Origin: Eikenella corrodens
GTDB taxonomy: Bacteria > Pseudomonadota > Gammaproteobacteria > Burkholderiales > Neisseriaceae
Assembly: GCF_900187105.1 (NCBI RefSeq)
Contig: NZ_LT906482.1
Location: forward strand, 434,001-498,000
DNA: 64,000 bases
Reading direction: 5' to 3'
Shown: positions 46,529-55,431 of the stretch, in pieces
Position numbering within the stretch: the first letter of the stretch is position 1
Layout: each line of letters starts with the position of its first letter
The notes under the pieces: generated by a model
What the model was told of the DNA's origin: nothing
The model's input: only the letters and a program-made list of their open reading frames with translations
The model's database searches: none
Program-made: the position numbers and the translations under genes

Positions 46529-48010
46529 TCAGCCAGCCTCATCCAACGCGGCTTCGGCTATTTCAAAATCGGAGAAATGGTGTTTTTCGCCCTGTACGTC
46601 TTGATAGGTTTCGTGGCCTTTGCCGGCAATCAGCACGATATCCTGCGGCGCGGCGCGGCGGATGGCAGTTTGGATGGCCACTCGGCGGTCGGCCTCCACC
46701 AGCGCGGGCTGCGGCACGGCAGGCAGGATGTCGGCGATGATGTCTTGCGGCTCTTCCATGCGCGGATTATCGCTGGTAATCACCACTTTATCCGCGCCCT
46801 GCACGGCGGCGCTGCCCATCAGCGGGCGTTTGCCGCGGTCGCGGTTGCCGCCGCAGCCGAACACGCACCAAAGGCTCGCGCCCTGCGGTTTGATTTCGCG
46901 CAGGGTGGCCAGCGCTTTTTCCAGCGCGTCAGGGGTGTGGGCATAGTCCACCACCACCAGCGGGCGGCCTGCGCGGCTGATGCAGTCCATGCGGCCGGTG
47001 GCGGGGCGGATTTGCGCGAGCACGCGCAATACGTCAGGTAGCGAATAGCCTTCGGCGCACAAAAGCCCGACGCAGGCGGCGAGGTTTTGCGCATTGAACC
47101 GCCCTAAGAGCCGACTGTGGATTTCACCGCTGCCCCAAGGCGTATCAAAGGCTACCTGCATGCTTTGGTCGGAAGCGGCAAAGCGGGTAATGCGGATATC
47201 GGCTTGTTCATTGAAGCCGTAGCCGTACACGTTCAGATTTGGGCGGTCGGCACGCAGCCCGGCGGCCAGCTCGCGGCCGAATTCGTCATCCGTATTGATG
47301 ATGGCGTGTTGAAGACTCTGCCAATAGAACAGTTTGGCCTTGCTGGCGCCATAGGCGGCCATGCTGCCGTGGTAATCGAGGTGGTCGCGGGTGAGGTTGG
47401 TGAAGATGGCGGAGGAGAAGGGCGTGCCGACCACGCGGTTTTGGTCGAGGCCGTGGCTGGATACTTCCATCGCCACGGCTTTCGCACCCTGCTGTTTGAA
47501 TTGGTGCAGCAGGGTTTGCACGCGCACAGGATTGGGCGTGGTGTGGGTGGTTTCTTCGAGCCGCCCCCAGAAGCCGTTGCCCACCGTGCCGATGATGGCG
47601 CAGGGCGTATCGAGCAAATCGGCGGCTTGGGCAAGCCATTGCGAAATCGAGGTTTTACCGTTGGTGCCGGTTACTCCCCAGCACGAAAGGCTACCTGAAA
47701 AATTGCCGTAGAGCTTGGCTGCCAGCAGGCCGGCGTTTTGTTTCAGGTGCGGCACGCCGAGATTGGCGATTTGCCACTCCGGCCGCCAGGCGAAACCGTC
47801 GCCGCTGTCCCAAAATACCATCGCCGCGCCGTTGGCAATCGCGGCGGGAATATAGTTGCGGCCGTCGGCATATTCGCCCTGGCAGGCCACGAACACATCG
47901 CCCGGCTGCACCAGGCGGCTGTCCATACGCAAAATGCACCCCGCCGCCACATTGGGCGGCAGGGTGCAGTTGTCGGGCAAGTCAAACTGTTTGTCCTTCA
48001 AGCAATACAT
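46529..48010 (-). CDS. murE: UDP-MurNAc-L-Ala-D-Glu--meso-DAP ligase
   Basis: Adds the third residue of the stem peptide. GVTGTNGKTSISQWLA is the P-loop. SDNPRMEEP carries the DNPR motif that selects meso-diaminopimelate over lysine, in agreement with dapF in this window. The ATG at 48010 follows GGAGCCGACC. An in-frame TTG four codons upstream was rejected. Length 493 aa. In-frame DUS copies encode NFSGSLSCWG and part of VAFDTPWG. Confidence 0.97.
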   Translation of the reverse strand: MYCLKDKQFDLPDNCTLPPNVAAGCILRMDSRLVQPGDVFVACQGEYADGRNYIPAAIANGAAMVFWDSGDGFAWRPEWQIANLGVPHLKQNAGLLAAKLYGNFSGSLSCWGVTGTNGKTSISQWLAQAADLLDTPCAIIGTVGNGFWGRLEETTHTTPNPVRVQTLLHQFKQQGAKAVAMEVSSHGLDQNRVVGTPFSSAIFTNLTRDHLDYHGSMAAYGASKAKLFYWQSLQHAIINTDDEFGRELAAGLRADRPNLNVYGYGFNEQADIRITRFAASDQSMQVAFDTPWGSGEIHSRLLGRFNAQNLAACVGLLCAEGYSLPDVLRVLAQIRPATGRMDCISRAGRPLVVVDYAHTPDALEKALATLREIKPQGASLWCVFGCGGNRDRGKRPLMGSAAVQGADKVVITSDNPRMEEPQDIIADILPAVPQPALVEADRRVAIQTAIRRAAPQDIVLIAGKGHETYQDVQGEKHHFSDFEIAEAALDEAG

Positions 48011-48030
48011 GGTCGGCTCCAAGCACCGAT

Positions 48031-49767
48031 TTATTTGGCAGCGACTTGCTGCACAGGTTTGGTGGGCGTTACGCCCAGAATATTCAGCGAACCGGCCATG
48101 ATGTCTTTAAACACCGGCCCGGCCACCAGGCCGCCGTAATAGCCGTTTTGGGTAGGCTCGTCGATGTTCACCGCCACAATCACGCGCGGATGCTCGGCAG
48201 GGGCGAAACCGATGAAGGTGGCCATGTGCTTGTTGTCGGCATAGCGACCACCCACCAGCTTGCGTGCAGTACCGGTTTTCGCGCCCACGTTGAAGCCAGG
48301 TACAGCGCCCTGCGTGCCGGTACCGCCGGGCTCGGTAACGGATACCATCATGCGGCGGATGGCGCGTGCGGTTTCAGGCTTGATTACCTGCTCGCCCTGC
48401 GGTGCAGTGCTCTGGCGCAGGAAGCTCACCGGCAAAAGTTTGCCGTCGCTGGTGAAGATGGTGTAGCTGTGTGCCAGCTGCAGCAGGCTCATCTGCAGGC
48501 CGTAGCCGAACGACATGGTGGCCTGTTCGATGGGCCGCCAGTTGCGCCAGTCGCGCACCAGGCCGGGTGATTCGCCGGGGAAACCGGAGTGCATGCGGCG
48601 GCCGAAACCGACTGATTTATAAAAATCGTGCATCTCTTCTGGCTTAAACATGGCCGAAAGCTTGCTCACGCCCACGTTAGAAGATTTCTGCATGATGCCG
48701 CGCAGGGTGAGCGAAGGGTAGTTGTGCGTATCGCGCACGGTAGCCGGGCCGATATTATAAGTATTGGTGTTGAACACCATATTCTCGTTCACTTTGCCCG
48801 AATCCAAGGCTTTGGCAATCGGGAAAGGTTTCATGGCCGAGCCGGGCTCGATCATATCGGTCACCGCACGGTTGCGGCGCAGGGCGATTTCGGTGCCGCC
48901 GGGCTGGTTCGGATCAAAATCCGGCAGGTTTACCAAAGCAAGGATTTCGCCGGTTTGCGCATCCAACACCACTGCGGTGCCGGCTTTGGCCTGATGGTAG
49001 TCAATAGCCTGCGCCAATTTATCGTGCGCCAGCGATTGAATACGCTGATCCAGCGAGAGCACCATATTGCGCCCATCCACTGCATCGCGGTTGCGCGGCG
49101 AATCCAATTGATCTACATAATTGCCTTTATTGTCGCGCAGCACCACGCGTGCGCCGTCTTGGCCGCGCAGGTCGTCTTCACGCGAGAGCTCCAAACCTTC
49201 TTGGCCTTTGCCGTCGATATTGGTAAAGCCGATAACGTGTGAGAACAAATTGCCCATCGGATATTGCCGTTTGGGCTCAGTTTGGAAGGCCAAACCCTCA
49301 ATTTTCAAAGCACGTACTTTGGCAGCGGTTTCCGCGCTCATCTGCCGTTTCAAAAACACGAAATCGCTATTGGTACGCGCCAAACGGTCAGCAATGGTTT
49401 CCACCGGCACTTCGATGATTTCAGAAAGCTGCTCCAGCTGCTCTTGGCTGGGCATTTTTTCCATGGCAGAAGGGATGGCATACAGCGAATCGGTGGGCGC
49501 GCTCAAGGCCAGCACCGCACCGTTGCGGTCGGTAATCGTGCCGCGGTTGGCCTGCTGCACCAAAGTGCGCACAAAACGCTTGTTACCCTCGGTTTGCAGG
49601 CGGTCTTGCTCCACCGTATGCAAATGTACGCTCCAGCCCGCCGCTGAGGCGAAAGCCAAAGCAAAAACCAGCAAAACAAAGGCAATCCGGCCATTGGTGC
49701 TAACCGGCTTCTTCTGTTTAACTGGCTTCTGCCGCATCTGCGGCTTGTAATCGCTTTTAATCAGCAT
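48031..49767 (-). CDS. penA: Penicillin-binding protein 2 (FtsI)
   Basis: The septal transpeptidase that works with FtsW. It has a single N-terminal membrane helix (about residues 25-47), a pedestal domain, then a transpeptidase domain. GSAMKPF holds the active-site Ser and Lys (SxxK), KSSNVG is SxN, and GAKTGTARK is KTG. Length 578 aa, as in Neisseria PBP2. Relative to the usual GSAIKPFV of susceptible gonococcal PBP2, this protein reads GSAMKPFP, with Met and Pro at positions matching 312 and 316. Confidence 0.97.
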   Translation of the reverse strand: MLIKSDYKPQMRQKPVKQKKPVSTNGRIAFVLLVFALAFASAAGWSVHLHTVEQDRLQTEGNKRFVRTLVQQANRGTITDRNGAVLALSAPTDSLYAIPSAMEKMPSQEQLEQLSEIIEVPVETIADRLARTNSDFVFLKRQMSAETAAKVRALKIEGLAFQTEPKRQYPMGNLFSHVIGFTNIDGKGQEGLELSREDDLRGQDGARVVLRDNKGNYVDQLDSPRNRDAVDGRNMVLSLDQRIQSLAHDKLAQAIDYHQAKAGTAVVLDAQTGEILALVNLPDFDPNQPGGTEIALRRNRAVTDMIEPGSAMKPFPIAKALDSGKVNENMVFNTNTYNIGPATVRDTHNYPSLTLRGIMQKSSNVGVSKLSAMFKPEEMHDFYKSVGFGRRMHSGFPGESPGLVRDWRNWRPIEQATMSFGYGLQMSLLQLAHSYTIFTSDGKLLPVSFLRQSTAPQGEQVIKPETARAIRRMMVSVTEPGGTGTQGAVPGFNVGAKTGTARKLVGGRYADNKHMATFIGFAPAEHPRVIVAVNIDEPTQNGYYGGLVAGPVFKDIMAGSLNILGVTPTKPVQQVAAK

Positions 49768-49853
49768 GGTATTTACTCTCTACGCTGCCACCCACACGGC
49801 AGCAAAACTGCTTTTTAATATTATTCAACTACTTTATTAGCTTCATTCGCCTT

Positions 49854-50117
49854 TTAATATTGCAGACGCACGATTTTGGTGTTCTGTATGGTGGGCGGCT
49901 GCAACTGTTGTTGCTCGGCCGCCGCCTTGATGAAACCGTGGTTGGCCAGCTTGGCTTGCTGCCACTGCAAGCGGCGGTATTCCTCTTCCAAATCTGCCTG
50001 CCGCTGGTGCTCTTTTTCCAGCACAATAAACGATTCGCGCGAGCTGTCCTGCACCGACACCACGCCCAATGCGGAGAGCACCGTCAACACAAAAAGTACG
50101 ATATTCAGCTTATTCAT
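49854..50117 (-). CDS. ftsL: Cell division protein FtsL
   Basis: A small bitopic divisome protein. The membrane helix [20 protein letters not shown] is followed by a coiled coil ([20 protein letters not shown]) and a short tail. 87 aa. The ATG at 50117 is preferred over a TTG two codons upstream. It overlaps the end of rsmH by 8 bp. It forms the FtsQBL complex with FtsQ; FtsB is not in this window. Confidence 0.9.
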   Translation of the reverse strand: MNKLNIVLFVLTVLSALGVVSVQDSSRESFIVLEKEHQRQADLEEEYRRLQWQQAKLANHGFIKAAAEQQQLQPPTIQNTKIVRLQY

Positions 50118-51066
50118 CTGCAAACTCTCCCGCCGTCCGCTCGGCCACGCGCAACACGGCGGAGCGTGCGCGCGGATTGGCCGCGGTTTCTGCTGCCGAA
50201 GCCCGCTGCGCCTTGCCGATTTCCCGCAAGGGCGGCTCGGGGCGCTCGCTTTCGCGCACCATCACCCACTTGGGCAGCGGCGTGGGGCGGCTGTGGCGGC
50301 GGATAAACTGTTTCACTATCCGGTCTTCCAGCGAATGGAAGGCAATCACGGCCAAACGTCCGCCGGTTTTCAGGTAGCCTGCAGCCTGCGGCAGTACCGC
50401 GCTTATTTCTTCAAGCTCACGGTTGATGAAAATCCGAATGGCTTGAAACGTCCGCGTCGCCGGGTCTTGGCCGCGTTCGCGAGTACGGACGGCTTGTGCC
50501 GCCAACTGCGCCAGCTGGCCGGTTGTAAGGATGGGGCGCTCTTGCCGCTGCTGCACAATGGCGCGCGCAATCTGGCTGTTAAACCGCTCTTCACCATAAT
50601 CTCTGATTACCTCGCGAATCTCTTCTTCACCAGCCTCGGCCAGCCATTGCGCGGCGGTTTGGCCACGTGTGGTATCCATCCGCATATCCAGCGGCGCATC
50701 GTAGCGGAAGCTGAAGCCGCGTTCGGCATCGTCGATCTGCGGCGAAGACACGCCCAAATCAAACAGCGCACCGTCCACCGCCTCAATGCCCAATCCTTTT
50801 AAGGCTACCTGAAAGCCGGAAAACCCGCCGTGCACCACTTGCACGCGCTTGTCGACTTCCGCCAGCTGCCGTGCCACGGCAATGGCCTGCGGATCTTTAT
50901 CAAACACCACCAATCGGCCGTTTGCACCCAGCTTCGACAGAATCAGGCGGGAATGCCCGCCGCGGCCGAAAGTGCCGTCCACATACACGCCGCCCGGCTT
51001 TACCTCCAAAGCATCCACCGCCTCATGCAAAAGCACGGTAACGTGCGCCAATTCCTGCGCGCTCAT
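50110..51066 (-). CDS. rsmH: 16S rRNA m4C1402 methyltransferase RsmH
   Basis: Methylates N4 of C1402 in 16S rRNA (MraW family). [12 protein letters not shown] and [14 protein letters not shown] form the SAM site. [20 protein letters not shown] is the family signature. Length 318 aa. It overlaps mraZ by 4 bp (ATGA). In-frame DUS copies encode [10 protein letters not shown] and [10 protein letters not shown]. Confidence 0.96.
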   Translation of the reverse strand: MSAQELAHVTVLLHEAVDALEVKPGGVYVDGTFGRGGHSRLILSKLGANGRLVVFDKDPQAIAVARQLAEVDKRVQVVHGGFSGFQVALKGLGIEAVDGALFDLGVSSPQIDDAERGFSFRYDAPLDMRMDTTRGQTAAQWLAEAGEEEIREVIRDYGEERFNSQIARAIVQQRQERPILTTGQLAQLAAQAVRTRERGQDPATRTFQAIRIFINRELEEISAVLPQAAGYLKTGGRLAVIAFHSLEDRIVKQFIRRHSRPTPLPKWVMVRESERPEPPLREIGKAQRASAAETAANPRARSAVLRVAERTAGEFADE

Positions 51067-51518
51067 AGGCGGAACCCGGCTTTATCGAGCTGTTCGGCCA
51101 ATTCGTCTGGATCCATATCCAGCACTGCGTTCATATTGGCTTCCCAACGTTCGCGGTTCCACAGCTCCAGCCGGTCGGCACGCCCCACCAGCGTTACTTC
51201 TTTATCAAACTGCACGCGGCGGCGCAGGCTCGGCGGCAGCAAAATTCTGCCCGAAGCATCCAAATCCAGCGTTTCAGCGTGGTTCAGCATCAAATCGCGG
51301 AACATCCTGGCCGCCGGATTGCCCGACACATTCATCGCCTGCAAATTTTCCGCCGTTTTCTGCCACTCCGCTTCCGGATACATCACCAGATGCGTGCGCG
51401 CCTCCACGGTAACCACCAAAGACGGCGTGTAGTGGCGCACAAGCAAGTCGCGGAACTTGGCCGGAATCGCCAAGCGCCCCTTGCTGTCGATGCTCAATTC
51501 ATGTACGCCGCCAAACAC
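51063..51518 (-). CDS. mraZ: Transcriptional regulator MraZ
   Basis: A ring-forming SpoVT-AbrB-fold DNA-binding protein and the first gene of the dcw cluster. [20 protein letters not shown] is the first AbrB-like repeat, and [18 protein letters not shown] the second. The start is a GTG at 51518, preceded by AGGTGGGAAAAA and giving 151 aa. Longer frames add residues that do not belong to the family and read through the operator. MraZ represses its own promoter in other bacteria, and boxes for it are visible upstream. Confidence 0.93.
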   Translation of the reverse strand: MFGGVHELSIDSKGRLAIPAKFRDLLVRHYTPSLVVTVEARTHLVMYPEAEWQKTAENLQAMNVSGNPAARMFRDLMLNHAETLDLDASGRILLPPSLRRRVQFDKEVTLVGRADRLELWNRERWEANMNAVLDMDPDELAEQLDKAGFRL

Positions 51519-51554
51519 TTTTTCCCACCTTCGGTTGATTTTTGGAACTGAAAA

Positions 51555-51579
51555 GGCACTTCGCCCCACAATTCCCCAC
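51555..51579 (-). promoter_or_regulatory. MraZ box (operator)
   Basis: On the minus strand GTGGG, N5, GTGGG, N5, GTGCC (51575-51579, 51565-51569 and 51555-51559) has the 10-bp period known for MraZ boxes in E. coli and Neisseria. A further GTGGG at 51524-51528 overlaps the ribosome-binding site. It lies just after the predicted transcription start. Confidence 0.75.
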
Positions 51580-51587
51580 GAAGCGAC

Positions 51588-51617
51588 ACTATACGGCAAA
51601 GCAGCGGCATCGGTCAA
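51588..51617 (-). promoter_or_regulatory. Sigma70 promoter of the dcw cluster
   Basis: TTGACC (51612-51617) and TATAGT (51588-51593), 18 bp apart on the minus strand. Both boxes are one mismatch from consensus or close to it. Transcription would begin near 51581, next to the MraZ boxes. Confidence 0.75.
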
Positions 51618-51778
51618 TTGCAAACACAGTAAAAATCCACGATTAACAAACTGTTTTTACATAAGATAGTTAGCCTCAATCATCACGCTTGCCGTTTTCC
51701 GCGCAGCCCTGATTTTGCCTCCCGGCAGCAAGCCTTTATAATTGCGCACGTTTTCCAGATTATTCGCATAATTGCTCT

Positions 51779-52930
51779 ATGAACCGCCCTACCCTGCCCG
51801 CCCCCGGCCCCGAAGCTCTGGCCGCCTCACAGGCACTGTGTGGCCTGATACAACAACGCATTCAGGCCAACCACGGCTTCCTGCCCTTTGCCGACTTCAT
51901 GCAGCTCGCGCTCTACCAGCCGCAATATGGCTACTACACCGGTGGTGCACACAAAATCGGCGCGGCTGGCGACTTCATCACCGCCCCCGCGCTCACCCCG
52001 CTGTTCGGGCAAACCCTCGCCATCCAGCTGCAATCCCTGCTGCCGCAAACCGCCGGCAATATCTACGAATTCGGCGCAGGCACCGGCGAACTGGCTGCCC
52101 AGCTGATCGGCAAGCTTTCAGGTAGCCTCCGGCACTACTACATCATTGAAGTCTCCCCCGACCTAGCCGAACGCCAACGCCGCCACCTTGCCGCCGCCCT
52201 GCCCCAACACCAGCACCAAATCACGTGGCTCACCGAACTACCTGCCGAATTCGACGGCATCGTCATCGGCAACGAAGTGCTCGATGCCATGCCCTGCGAT
52301 ATCGTGCGCTATCAAAGCGGCCAATGGCAGCTGATGGGCGTAGGGCTGGATGCAAACCAACAATTCCAATGGCAAAGCGCCCCCCTGCCGGCCGAACTGC
52401 TGCCAGCCGCCCAAGCGCTGCTGCCCGCCATCGACGGCTACACCAGCGAACTGCACCTGCGCCAGCAAGCCTTTATCCGCACCCTCGCCCAGCGCCTCAC
52501 GCGCGGCGCCCTGCTCTTTATCGACTACGGCTTCGACGCCGCCCAGTATTACCACCCCCAGCGCAGCGGCGGCACCCTCATCGGCCACTACCGCCACCAC
52601 GCCGTACACAACCCCTTCGAACACGTCGGCCTCACCGACCTTACCTGCCATGTAAATTTCACCGCCATCGCCGAAGCCGCCTGCCAAGCCGGGCTCGACC
52701 TCATCGGCTACACCACCCAGGCCGCTTTCCTGCTCAACCTCGGCCTCACCGACCTGCTGGCCGCCCAAGGCGAACCGGAAAGCCAAGCCTACATCCGCGC
52801 TGCTACTGCCTGCCAAACCCTCCTCGCCCCGCAAGAAATGGGCGAACTCTTCAAAGTTATCGCCTTCGGCCGCAATATCGATCCCGACTGGCCAGGCTTC
52901 GCCCTCGGCGATTTGTGCCACAAGCTGTAA
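51779..52930 (+). CDS. MidA/NDUFAF7-like SAM methyltransferase
   Basis: A 383-aa protein of the COG1565 family, whose mitochondrial member NDUFAF7 methylates an arginine of complex I. FMQLALYQPQYGYYT near the N-terminus, IYEFGAGTGELAAQL (SAM loop) and GNEVLDAMPCDIV are diagnostic. The bacterial substrate is unknown. It is divergent from mraZ. An in-frame DUS encodes part of KLSGSLRHYY. Confidence 0.9.
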   Translation: MNRPTLPAPGPEALAASQALCGLIQQRIQANHGFLPFADFMQLALYQPQYGYYTGGAHKIGAAGDFITAPALTPLFGQTLAIQLQSLLPQTAGNIYEFGAGTGELAAQLIGKLSGSLRHYYIIEVSPDLAERQRRHLAAALPQHQHQITWLTELPAEFDGIVIGNEVLDAMPCDIVRYQSGQWQLMGVGLDANQQFQWQSAPLPAELLPAAQALLPAIDGYTSELHLRQQAFIRTLAQRLTRGALLFIDYGFDAAQYYHPQRSGGTLIGHYRHHAVHNPFEHVGLTDLTCHVNFTAIAEAACQAGLDLIGYTTQAAFLLNLGLTDLLAAQGEPESQAYIRAATACQTLLAPQEMGELFKVIAFGRNIDPDWPGFALGDLCHKL

Positions 52931-52990
52931 CCGCCAACTGCCGGTTTGAAGCCGACACTTTCAGGTAGCCCCAGCCCGCGCCTTCCAATA

Positions 52991-53031
52991 ACAAAACGCT
53001 TGCAGAATCATGCTCCGCAAGCGTTTTGTTT
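52991..53031. terminator. Bidirectional hairpin terminator
   Basis: CAAAACGCTTGC and GCAAGCGTTTTG form a perfect 12-bp stem with a loop of 12 bases, then TTTG. A DUS near 52962 precedes it and an inverted DUS pair follows at 53104-53142. Confidence 0.85.
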
Positions 53032-53254
53032 GCTTTGATGGTATTACCGAAAGCCTGAAGTCTACCTGAAGGCTGCACGGCGGGCATTTATGTCCACTTA
53101 GGTTTTCAGGTAGCCTCTGCCTATGTTGAGGCTACCTGAAAATCAAAATATCGGCTGCAACAATCCAACCCACAGCAACTGCCCCGCCTTCTAAAACAAA
53201 AACAGCCAGAAACTACTTTCAGGCTGCCTCCGCATCTTATCCTTAATATTCTGT

Positions 53255-53614
53255 TCATTGCTCCTGTCTGCCATGTTCCCAATACAACCAAGCCAAACCA
53301 AGCGGCGCGATGATTGGGGCGCCAAACCAGCACAGAATCACGGCAAGAATCCGCACAACCGACATGATATGCGAAACAAAATAAGACCCGCGATCGCCCG
53401 AAATATAATCTGCGATAAGGTCATACACAAAATACGCATACGGATACAGCAACTGGCATGCGGTAAACGTCATCATGATCGACCAATAATTCGGATTTTC
53501 TTTACTACCGCTGAAATCGAATATGATGAAAATATAGAAAATCAGGCCGATAAGAAAGTGGCGGATATAGTATGTGGCAGACAACCCGCCAAATGTTTTT
53601 CCAATAAAAGACAT
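53255..53614 (-). CDS. Hypothetical membrane protein, 119 aa
   Basis: Three likely membrane segments (about residues 15-35, 43-68 and 82-108) in a protein rich in Ile, Phe and Tyr. The gene is clearly more AT-rich than its neighbours and has no Shine-Dalgarno sequence or DUS, suggesting foreign origin. Family unknown. Confidence 0.55.
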   Translation of the reverse strand: MSFIGKTFGGLSATYYIRHFLIGLIFYIFIIFDFSGSKENPNYWSIMMTFTACQLLYPYAYFVYDLIADYISGDRGSYFVSHIMSVVRILAVILCWFGAPIIAPLGLAWLYWEHGRQEQ

Positions 53615-53783
53615 ATCCGGATATTAAACAGATAAAAGCAGCCATTTTATCCAAAAAGCAGCAAGTATCAAACGGGCAATATGCAGCCACGATAACCGCA
53701 CCGGCAGGGCAAAAAATCAAAGATAGATAGCATTGAACACAAAACATTGCGCACCTTATTTGTTGGCGCGCATAATGATGAAG

Positions 53784-53890
53784 TATAGTGAATTAAATTT
53801 AAATCAGGACAAGGCGACGAGCCGCAGACAATACAATATAGTACGGCAAGGCGAGCCAACGCTGTACTGGTTTAAATTTAATTCACTATA
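53784..53890. mobile_element. Correia-type element (CREE), complete 107 bp
   Basis: It begins TATAGTGAATTAAATTTAAA and ends with its exact inverse, a perfect 20-bp terminal inverted repeat. The inside carries CAGGACAAGGCGACGAGCC, GCAGACAATACAA, then AGTACGGCAAGGCGAGCC. This is the arrangement of the short (about 105-bp) Correia repeat enclosed elements of Neisseria, whose termini are TATAGTGGATTAA. Such elements transpose passively, duplicate TA, and can carry promoters, IHF sites and RNase III cleavage sites. Confidence 0.9.
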
Positions 53891-53931
53891 CAAGGGCTTT
53901 AGTTATATTTCCCCCTTGATAGGAGATGAAA

Positions 53932-54054
53932 ATGTGCCGCAATTGTTCGCCATCCAACCCACTGGTCGACGGCCTGATGTTGGCTTGGACCGTCTTTGGC
54001 TTTCTATTGCTAATTGGGCTGGTGGCGATTGCCGCTATGTTGCTGTTGCAATAA
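53932..54054 (+). CDS. Small membrane protein with N-terminal CxxC, 40 aa
   Basis: MCRNCSPSNPLVDGLMLAW is followed by a single hydrophobic helix (FGFLLLIGLVAIAAMLLLQ) to the stop. AGGAGATGAAA sits before the ATG, and a rho-independent terminator follows 20 bp after the stop. These signs make a 40-codon gene credible. It starts 41 bp after a Correia element, whose outward promoter might drive it. Cys2 and Cys5 could bind metal or form a disulfide. Function unknown. Confidence 0.65.
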   Translation: MCRNCSPSNPLVDGLMLAWTVFGFLLLIGLVAIAAMLLLQ

Positions 54055-54071
54055 GCTTTGCAGCATTGACC

Positions 54072-54098
54072 ACGTCCGCTTCGGCGGGCGTTTTTCTT
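54072..54098 (+). terminator. Rho-independent terminator after the 40-aa gene
   Basis: CGTCCGC TTCG GCGGGCG then TTTTTCTTT: a 7-bp stem with a UUCG-type tetraloop and T tract. Confidence 0.88.
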
Positions 54099-54254
54099 TA
54101 TCTTTTTCTACCGGATAGGCAGCGCGGCAAGCTCTGTAGGCTCGGGTTAGATAACGACTCCTTAGTTATGCACCGATCGCAACAGTTCCGAGTCGTGCGG
54201 CGGCAAAAAAGGCTACCTGAAAAATGAATTTCAGGTAGCCTACTCATTTGTGGG

Positions 54255-54338
54255 TGTAGGGTGTGCACGGTACGCACGCACACGGCTTTGGAGTAACGGA
54301 CAACGGCATGCGTGCCTGTGGCACGCACCCTACACACC
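54255..54338. repeat. Imperfect inverted repeat, GTAGGGTG type
   Basis: GTGTAGGGTGTGCACGGTAC faces GGCACGCACCCTACACACCG across about 45 bp. Such GGTGCGTGCC/GTAGGGTG palindromes occur as dispersed repeats in several proteobacteria. Here only one copy is seen. Confidence 0.5.
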
Positions 54339-54359
54339 GTGCAAGCTTTTCTGCAATAA

Positions 54360-54418
54360 AGGCTACCTGAAACTTTAGCTACGCAGAAACTTCGCTGCGC
54401 TACGTTTTCAGGTAGCCT
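54360..54418. terminator. DUS-flanked stem-loop, second copy
   Basis: Nearly the same as 3031-3089: inverted DUS copies around ACGCAGAAACTTCGCTGCG. It lies after the sirB-like gene. Confidence 0.75.
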
Positions 54419-54442
54419 TTTCAATCAGCCAAACAGCCGGTG

Positions 54443-54814
54443 TTAAAACATTGGCTTATACGTGGCCAGCCAATAAATGGTGCAGAGGCAGCCGATCGAT
54501 AGGGCATAGCCGATCCACCATTTGGCCGAGCGTGGCGGGCTTTTCAGGCAAAACATGCCCACCAGCACATACAGCACCACCAAAATCAGTTTCACGCCCA
54601 GCCAATCGGCATTGCCGAAAGGCACGTAGCGGGTGATGGTCATCAGCATCATGCCGGTGAAGAGCAGCAGGGTGTCGTTGATGTGCGGCACAAAGCGCAG
54701 CACTTTGGGCACGGGGCTGCTCGGCAGGATGGTGCGCATCCAAAAGCGCAGGTTGAACAGAACCACGGTAATCACAACAAATACCAGATGGCTGTGTTTA
54801 ACGATAAGGTACAT
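54443..54814 (-). CDS. SirB2-family membrane protein
   Basis: A 123-aa inner-membrane protein with four helices. MYLIVKHSHLVFVVITVVLF at the N-terminus and the H.NDT.LL..G segment (VPHINDTLLLFTGMML) are features of SirB2 (named for an invasion-gene effect in Salmonella; biochemical role unknown). The ATG at 54814 follows GGAGCACCC. A longer frame reads through a DUS and was rejected. Confidence 0.83.
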   Translation of the reverse strand: MYLIVKHSHLVFVVITVVLFNLRFWMRTILPSSPVPKVLRFVPHINDTLLLFTGMMLMTITRYVPFGNADWLGVKLILVVLYVLVGMFCLKSPPRSAKWWIGYALSIGCLCTIYWLATYKPMF

Positions 54815-54988
54815 GGGTGCTCCGAATGTTTTTATTGAGTGTGTGATGGGCGGCAGGCTACCTGAAAGTTGCGCGGCCGCCAATAGCCCGTTCGTGGGAT
54901 ATCGTGAATTTAAATAAAAATGCTGCAGTATTAGCTAGCCGCCCTGCCCTATTCCGATTTTAAGCCACGATAGTTTTCAGGTAGCCTT

Positions 54989-55426
54989 TTACCAATCGTG
55001 GTCGATACAGCCATGTTCGTCGGCTAGCTGGTAGGCGGCATCGAGCTGCGCCTGCATGGTGGGCGGCAGGGCGCTCCGTTCGCCGTTGCGGTAGCGTTGC
55101 CAGTAGGCCGAAAGATTGAAGCGGCAGGTTTCGGCCAGCTCGCTTTGAATCATGATGAGATGGCAGATGGTGTAGCCGAAAGCATCCTGCACATCGAAGG
55201 CCGCCAGTTCGATCACATCGCCCGGGTAGAAGGCTTGCCCCAAACCGGCGCTCACGTAGCCGTTTTGTTCGTGCACGATTTGCTTGAGCGCGGCAACGTG
55301 GCGTTCGGCCTCCATGCTGTAATCGAAGCGGCTGATGCGGTGCAGGGTATCGTCGCTGGCCTGTTGGATATAGGGAAACAGGGCGGGCGGGAAGGCGGAG
55401 GTGCTGGGTTTGCGCTTTTTAGCCAT
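54989..55426 (-). CDS. Hypothetical protein, 145 aa
   Basis: Unknown soluble protein with a basic start (MAKKRKPSTSAFPPALFPYI) and a C-terminal acidic DEHGCIDHDW. DAFGYTICHLIMIQSELAET looks like a buried helix. It is 5 bp from the methyltransferase gene upstream on the same strand, so the two form an operon. Confidence 0.65.
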   Translation of the reverse strand: MAKKRKPSTSAFPPALFPYIQQASDDTLHRISRFDYSMEAERHVAALKQIVHEQNGYVSAGLGQAFYPGDVIELAAFDVQDAFGYTICHLIMIQSELAETCRFNLSAYWQRYRNGERSALPPTMQAQLDAAYQLADEHGCIDHDW

Positions 55427-55431
55427 TGGTT

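Larger units (their letters stand above)
54055..54442. other. Intergenic region dense in inverted repeats
   Basis: No further gene. It holds the terminator above, an inverted DUS pair at 54209-54241, an imperfect inverted repeat GTGTAGGGTG...CACCCTACAC (about 54255-54338) and a DUS-flanked stem at 54360-54418. Confidence 0.7.

Noticed and set aside
53733-54227. 164-codon frame across the Correia element
   Set aside because: It runs through the inverted repeat and covers the better supported 40-codon gene in another frame.
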